This document shows, in pieces, positions 38,265-41,087 of a stretch of 41,087 bases of DNA; within the stretch, counting starts at the first letter, position 1; the number at the start of each line of letters is the position of its first letter. The position numbers and the translations under genes were made by a program. The DNA comes from a virus. The notes under the pieces are model-generated. The model searched no databases. It was not told where the DNA came from and worked only from the letters and a program-made list of their open reading frames with translations. The stretch is from positions 1-41,087 of IMG/VR virus record IMGVR_UViG_3300021440_000059, one strand, 5' to 3'.

Positions 38265-38717
38265 TTACTCTCCACGAATACTAGCCATCGCCATCTGCAC
38301 AACTGTTGGGCTTATCTTTTCCCCAGCCTTGACTCGCTGAATAATCCTTTGCGCCCAGTCCCTGCCATTCGATTTTTGCACAGTCGATGCCCTCAGATCG
38401 GATAACTTCGCAAGCTCTGCCTTCACCCTTGCTGGGTCTGCCTTGGGCCCTGGCAATGCTGGGGTCTCCGCCGACGGGGCCAGCCTGCATATGGCCTTAA
38501 AAGCAACCACATTTGGCGGCTTCTCTGGTAAATTTGCCAAAGCAAACGCAATCGCATGCGGCGCATTTTCAAATGCAGAAAGCTCGTTCATCCAATCCGA
38601 CTTTACGGCGTTTATTGCAGTCGAATCAAACCCCCGCCACCGGCTCAAGAACTCAGCCCCATAAGTCACGGATAGCTTCTCCCAAATTCGATCAACCCAA
38701 GCCAATGGCAACGACAT
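38265..38717 (-). CDS. Replication-region protein, 150 aa
   Basis: 150 residues: PLAWVDRIWEKLSVTYGAEF, LSRWRGFDSTAINAVKSDWM, ENAPHAIAFALANLPEKPPN, then a Pro-rich linker and a helical C-terminus (RDWAQRIIQRVKAGEKISPT). The pattern is common in Burkholderiales phages immediately behind a DUF1376-type initiator. By position it could be a helicase loader analogous to lambda P, but no AAA+ motif is present. Confidence 0.7.
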   Translation of the reverse strand: MSLPLAWVDRIWEKLSVTYGAEFLSRWRGFDSTAINAVKSDWMNELSAFENAPHAIAFALANLPEKPPNVVAFKAICRLAPSAETPALPGPKADPARVKAELAKLSDLRASTVQKSNGRDWAQRIIQRVKAGEKISPTVVQMAMASIRGE

Positions 38718-39501
38718 TGCTTACCTCTGCTTCAAAAGTTTCTGCGGCAATTACACTGCTCCTAGCCGCCAGCCTTGGCACCGCAGCCTCCATGCGCTCA
38801 CGCTCCTCTCTTCGCCAAGATGGCTCGCTATCGCGAGAATGGTTGCCTGCTACCCATTCAGCCTTAAACCCGGCCCAGCCCCTCGCACAGCACTCCCTAA
38901 GCGCGTCCTCAATCGACCACCCGGCCTTTGATGCCTCCCGGCGTATTCCATCAATCGCGGATGGCGTGATGGGTGATTTTTTTGCTTTTCGTAAAGTCTT
39001 GAAATCTTGCCAGACAGAATGCGATACGCCGTCAGGCGGCGCGATAGAGCTTGTATTATTTATTGGTTTATGGTTATTGGTTCTTGGTTCTTGGTTAGTT
39101 GGAGTGCCGTTGCTCGCACGTTCAACGTCTGTTCCAACGTCCGTTGAACGTGCGTTGAGCGCTTGTTGAATTTTGTGGGCTTTTGCAGCCGCAGAAGCCT
39201 TGCCAGCCATGGCTTTTTGCGAATTATTTGATCGGTATCTTTCAATCTCCTCTTCGCAGCGTGCGTGATACCACCCTGTAGGTGTTTTTGTAAAAAACTC
39301 GTTCAACGTCTGTTCAACGGCCGTTGACTCTTCGTTGGTGCGGGCGATTATGCGGCGGCATATCCATTGGGTATCCAACGGTAGCTGCTGCTCTGTGTCG
39401 TAGTAAAGATCGATCAAATCACGATATATGCTGCGCTCAATGCGCGTCAAATGCCTTGTGGCTTTATCGAAATCTCCGATGTGATGCGGGTAATGCTTCA
39501 A
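38692..39501 (-). CDS. DUF1376-type replication initiator (YdaU-like)
   Basis: 269 residues. The first ~90 (YPHHIGDFDKATRHLTRIER, SIYRDLIDLYYDTEQQLPLD, FFTKTPTGWYHARCEEEIER) form the DUF1376 winged-helix-like domain of phage replication proteins; a polar linker and a second helical domain (SHSVWQDFKTLRKAKKSPIT, WSIEDALRECCARGWAGFKA) follow. The start is a TTG at 39501 matching the family N-terminus. It overlaps a four-codon ORF (ATG at 39512, MGKS) whose TGA shares bases with the TTG. Iteron-like repeats lie within the gene, as in lambda O. Confidence 0.8.
   Translation of the reverse strand: MKHYPHHIGDFDKATRHLTRIERSIYRDLIDLYYDTEQQLPLDTQWICRRIIARTNEESTAVEQTLNEFFTKTPTGWYHARCEEEIERYRSNNSQKAMAGKASAAAKAHKIQQALNARSTDVGTDVERASNGTPTNQEPRTNNHKPINNTSSIAPPDGVSHSVWQDFKTLRKAKKSPITPSAIDGIRREASKAGWSIEDALRECCARGWAGFKAEWVAGNHSRDSEPSWRREERERMEAAVPRLAARSSVIAAETFEAEVSNVVAIGLG
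39045..39330. other. Candidate replication origin: iteron-like repeats plus AT-rich tract
   Basis: GTTCAACGTCTGTTC occurs at about 39119-39133 and again at 39301-39315, each followed by AACG and a CCGTTGA motif, with further inverted CGTTGA/TCAACG units between 39119 and 39160. An AT-rich tract with repeated TTGGTT units (39045-39102) lies beside them. Repeats plus an unwinding tract inside the initiator gene mirror the lambda O origin. Confidence 0.5.
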
Positions 39502-39512
39502 GATTTGCCCAT

Positions 39513-39617
39513 AAAAAAAGGCTTCACCTGCACACTCTTCCTTTCGGAAGTTGGTCGAACGGGGCAGTCCCGCCAGTGTGCATGTGAAACCCTACCACCA
39601 AACCCCGACCAAGGGGT
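39513..39617 (-). terminator. Leader RNA element L1 (attenuator-like) before the replication initiator
   Basis: The minus-strand RNA starts with hairpin ACCCC-TTGGTC-GGGGT (39617-39602). A 17-bp stem with one mismatch and one G-U (39591-39575 with 39536-39520) follows, ending in T7 (39519-39513). The 38-nt terminator loop contains hairpin TTCC-GAAA-GGAA (39549-39538) and CGACCAA (39557-39551), complementary to the TTGGTCG of the first hairpin. It lies directly upstream of the TTG start, so it may set how much RNA reaches the replication genes. Confidence 0.7.
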
Positions 39618-39624
39618 CTAAAAC

Positions 39625-39630
39625 ATTATA
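39625..39630 (-). promoter_or_regulatory. -10 box (TATAAT) for L1/replication transcript
   Basis: A perfect minus-strand TATAAT lies just upstream of L1, putting the start near 39618 so that the RNA would begin with the GACCCC hairpin. The -35 region (TGGCAG at 18 nt or GGCAGT at 17 nt) is weak. Confidence 0.5.
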
Positions 39631-39633
39631 CCT

Positions 39634-39915
39634 TCATTCGCCGTGGTACTGCCACAAAACAGCATTGCACAAATTGTGAACAGCACCTATAGTTAACCCG
39701 GTTTTCCTGCAATGGTGCAAATGAACAGGCCAACTAAAAAAACTACTAGGGAACAAAGTTTTATTTATTTTTTTTTCTTGTATATGCTTTGCGGAATCAC
39801 CTGTCAATGGAGCATTGCAGTGACAACACAAACCACCTTGGATATAAACGTACTGCTCACGCGCCTGCCTGCGAACAGTCCAGTGAGCATCATCGTATCT
39901 GATGGGTAGTTCCAT
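39634..39915 (-). CDS. HNH-like nuclease, 93 aa
   Basis: The ATG at 39915 (MELPIRYDDAHWTVRRQARE) has GGAG six bases upstream. CCHCNAPL supplies a Cys pair, and FSWPVHLHHCRKTGLTIGAV, HNLCNAVLWQYHGE provide the HLHH and HNxCN parts of a small HNH/endonuclease-like family known from phages. It could nick DNA in replication or recombination. One metal or catalytic His position (LHHCRKTG) differs from the more usual H-D/H-N patterns I expect, so activity is not certain. Confidence 0.7.
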   Translation of the reverse strand: MELPIRYDDAHWTVRRQAREQYVYIQGGLCCHCNAPLTGDSAKHIQEKKINKTLFPSSFFSWPVHLHHCRKTGLTIGAVHNLCNAVLWQYHGE

Positions 39916-40046
39916 TTTTTTCTCCAAAAAAAGCCCAGGTCGAGACCCTCACTCTTCAGTGTTGGCGGGCTGGTAGGCACCAGCAGATTCTCGGCCTGGG
40001 CTTGCCTAAAATCCCCCGCCAAGGGGTCAAAAAACCAAACACTCAT
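39804..40046 (-). CDS. Possible leader ORF through RNA element L2, 80 aa
   Basis: An ATG at 40046 has AAAGGA about nine bases upstream and opens a frame (MSVWFFDPLAGDFRQAQAEN) that runs through the whole L2 stem-loop and into the HNH gene in another frame. The second half is clearly a shadow of that gene. It could act as a leader peptide whose translation melts L2, or be fortuitous. Confidence 0.3.
   Translation of the reverse strand: MSVWFFDPLAGDFRQAQAENLLVPTSPPTLKSEGLDLGFFWRKKWNYPSDTMMLTGLFAGRRVSSTFISKVVCVVTAMLH
39926..40026 (-). terminator. Leader RNA element L2 (attenuator-like) before the HNH gene
   Basis: Same plan as L1. Hairpin CCCC-TTGGC-GGGG (40026-40014) is followed by a 15-bp stem with one mismatch (40003-39989 with 39945-39931). 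The run of seven T (39932-39926) comes next, and the GGAG of the HNH gene follows at once. The terminator loop holds hairpins CTGGT-N4-ACCAG (39983-39970) and CACT-N4-AGTG (39961-39950), and CCCGCCAA (39969-39962), complementary to TTGGCGGG in the first hairpin. Confidence 0.7.
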
Positions 40047-40122
40047 ATCAAATTTTCCTTTACCCGTGGCTTTACTTTAGGCTAAAATAATTGAGCCATG
40101 TGCCACTGCCTGCACGATTTTT

Positions 40123-40416
40123 TTACGCTTTAATCTTCTTATTAGCAAGTGCATCCCGCATTTGTTGAGCTGGAAAAAATTCAAATGCTGATTCTTTGAA
40201 TGCGCCATTGTCATAAGTTTCTATAAATGAAAACATACCAGCCGCATGTGGCAAATTAACCTCATCATACAAATTGTTTATATATATCTGAATTACTTCG
40301 TTGCATAATTTATGCAACCCATCCGGGCCAAGTGGTATATATCTTTCATTTTCAATATCTACGTGATATTTTTTAGCAAGTTGTCTTGCTTCATCTTTTG
40401 TAATGTAGTTTTTCAT
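40123..40416 (-). CDS. Hypothetical protein, 97 aa
   Basis: 97 residues (MKNYITKDEARQLAKKYHVD, later YINNLYDEVNLPHAAGMFSF). Soluble, mixed alpha/beta. No family recognised. It follows the Cro-like gene by 39 nt, in a leftward early unit that continues to L2 and the HNH gene. Only a weak purine tract precedes its ATG. Confidence 0.7.
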   Translation of the reverse strand: MKNYITKDEARQLAKKYHVDIENERYIPLGPDGLHKLCNEVIQIYINNLYDEVNLPHAAGMFSFIETYDNGAFKESAFEFFPAQQMRDALANKKIKA

Positions 40417-40455
40417 TTTAGTCTTTTTGTGAAGCTTGATCTTTGTATAAAGTTC

Positions 40456-40695
40456 TTATAATTTATACCCAAATAATTTTTTGTACTTCTCAATTATGGG
40501 GCATTTTGCATTACGAAAACGCCTGCCCATAGCCCTCTCCTTGTTTATTATGTAAATTGCTTCATGCACACGAGCTGCAATTCGCGGCGACAAATCGTCC
40601 GGCCATTTTGAAACTGCGGAGTTGGTAATCCACATGGCTTCGGCTGCTCTTGTAACAGTTCCGCCCAAAAGACTGATTGCTTCGGATTTTTTCAT
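40456..40695 (-). CDS. Cro-like transcriptional regulator
   Basis: 79 residues: MKKSEAISLLGGTVTRAAEA, then MWITNSAVSKWPDDLSPRIA. This is the Cro-type HTH, with recognition helix TNSAVSKW and the usual Trp-Pro turn, followed by a basic tail (AMGRRFRNAK). The ATG overlaps the stop of the heptad-repeat gene (ATGA), tying their translation. It probably represses early promoters once replication begins. With the HTH at 1379-1618 there are two small regulators on the same strand. Confidence 0.85.
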   Translation of the reverse strand: MKKSEAISLLGGTVTRAAEAMWITNSAVSKWPDDLSPRIAARVHEAIYIINKERAMGRRFRNAKCPIIEKYKKLFGYKL

Positions 40696-41087
40696 AGTTT
40701 AATCAATTCTTCAATACTTACGCCTTTTTTTCTTTCTTCTAATGTGATCTCGCAATCATCTATATTGCCACTGAGGCCATACACGTCTCCACGGATGTCA
40801 GACACGTACCCACGGATGCCAGACACGTCTCCACGGATGTCAGACACGTCTCCACGGATGCCAGACACGTCTCCACGGATGCCAGACACGTCTCCACGGA
40901 TGCCAAACACGTCTCCACGGATGCCAGACACGTCTCCACGGATGCCAAACACGTCTCCATGGATGCCAGACACGTCTCCACGGATGTCAGACACGTACCC
41001 ACGGATGCCAAACACGTCTCCATGGATGTCAGACACGTACCCACGGATGCCAGACACGTACCCACGGATGTCAGACACGTCTCCACG
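40692..41087 (-). CDS. Heptad-repeat phage protein, C-terminal part (joins 1-433)
   Basis: The frame enters open from the window edge and has about fifteen heptads (IRGDVSG, IRGYVSD, IHGDVFG variants), ending with LSGNIDDCEITLEERKKGVS and IEELIKL. The closing D-D-C-E-I-T...E-R-K-x-G-V-x-I tail is the recognisable cap of this phage repeat family. There is no ATG of its own with a ribosome site; the true N-terminus is at 433. Variation between units is mostly D/Y, S/F and G/D at fixed positions, so the fold is kept while exposed residues change. Confidence 0.85.
   Translation of the reverse strand, partial: RGDVSDIRGYVSGIRGYVSDIHGDVFGIRGYVSDIRGDVSGIHGDVFGIRGDVSGIRGDVFGIRGDVSGIRGDVSGIRGDVSDIRGDVSGIRGYVSDIRGDVYGLSGNIDDCEITLEERKKGVSIEELIKL
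40769..41087. repeat. 21-nt tandem repeat array, right part
   Basis: Fifteen units of the same 21-nt repeat as at 11-350; the last 126 bases (40962-41087) duplicate 11-136 exactly. The array is coding on the minus strand. Units differ by a few substitutions and not by insertions, preserving the frame. Confidence 0.95.

Noticed and set aside
40437-40462. Plus-strand promoter TTGATC...TATAAT
   Set aside because: The 14-nt spacer is too short and it would be antisense to the leftward operon with no gene downstream.
11-41087. Direct terminal repeat of 126 nt as a true packaging redundancy
   Set aside because: The repeat lies wholly inside a tandem array and keeps one gene in frame when collapsed, so an assembly overlap of a circular map is the simpler reading.

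Overview
This window is an essentially complete genome of a small contractile-tailed phage (myovirus), about 41 kb. It opens in a circular map inside a 21-nt tandem array, and bases 11-136 are identical to bases 40962-41087. Merging that 126-nt overlap keeps one minus-strand reading frame intact across the junction, which implies a circular map near 40.95 kb. No integrase, transposase or partition gene is seen. Moderate GC and protein styles reminiscent of phages of Burkholderiales/Betaproteobacteria suggest such a host, but this is a weak inference.

Layout. A divergent control region (about 1619-2062) drives two units. Leftward, from a probably leaderless HTH gene at 1618, tightly overlapping small genes run down to the heptad-repeat protein, cross the circular junction, and continue into a Cro-like gene, an HNH-like gene, a DUF1376-type replication protein with iteron-like repeats, a RusA resolvase, both terminase subunits and the virion genes. 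Rightward, after a structured RNA leader of about 257 nt, a 6.6-kb operon (2063-8701) encodes an SSB-like protein, a Gp157-like protein, an ASCH-like protein, an HTH protein, a DNA methyltransferase, a secreted protein and several unknowns.

Virion genes, read right to left: terminase small (with a DnaJ-type zinc motif) and large subunits, DUF1073-type portal, gp7/F-like morphogenesis protein, two unknown proteins, DUF2213-type protease with an internal scaffold start, cement protein, major capsid (DUF2184), connector and neck proteins, sheath, tube, tail chaperones with a T TTT TTG frameshift site, tape measure with lysozyme domain, baseplate, fibre and fibre chaperone. The lysis region follows: permuted NlpC/P60-like protein, two small membrane proteins, DUF5675-like protein, holin-like protein, and Rz with Rz1 nested inside.

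The most unusual content is RNA. (1) Two copies of a structured RNA with complementary hairpin loops lie in inverted orientation on either side of the rightward operon. (2) A tRNA-like element sits in the roughly 850-nt gap between the convergent operons. (3) Two leader elements of the same design (5' hairpin, loop-loop complementarity, terminator-like stem with T-run) lie immediately upstream of the replication and HNH genes. (4) Three promoters share a CTA-N4-ATG-N-TAGAAT core, and two of them sit so close to an ATG that the transcripts are probably leaderless.
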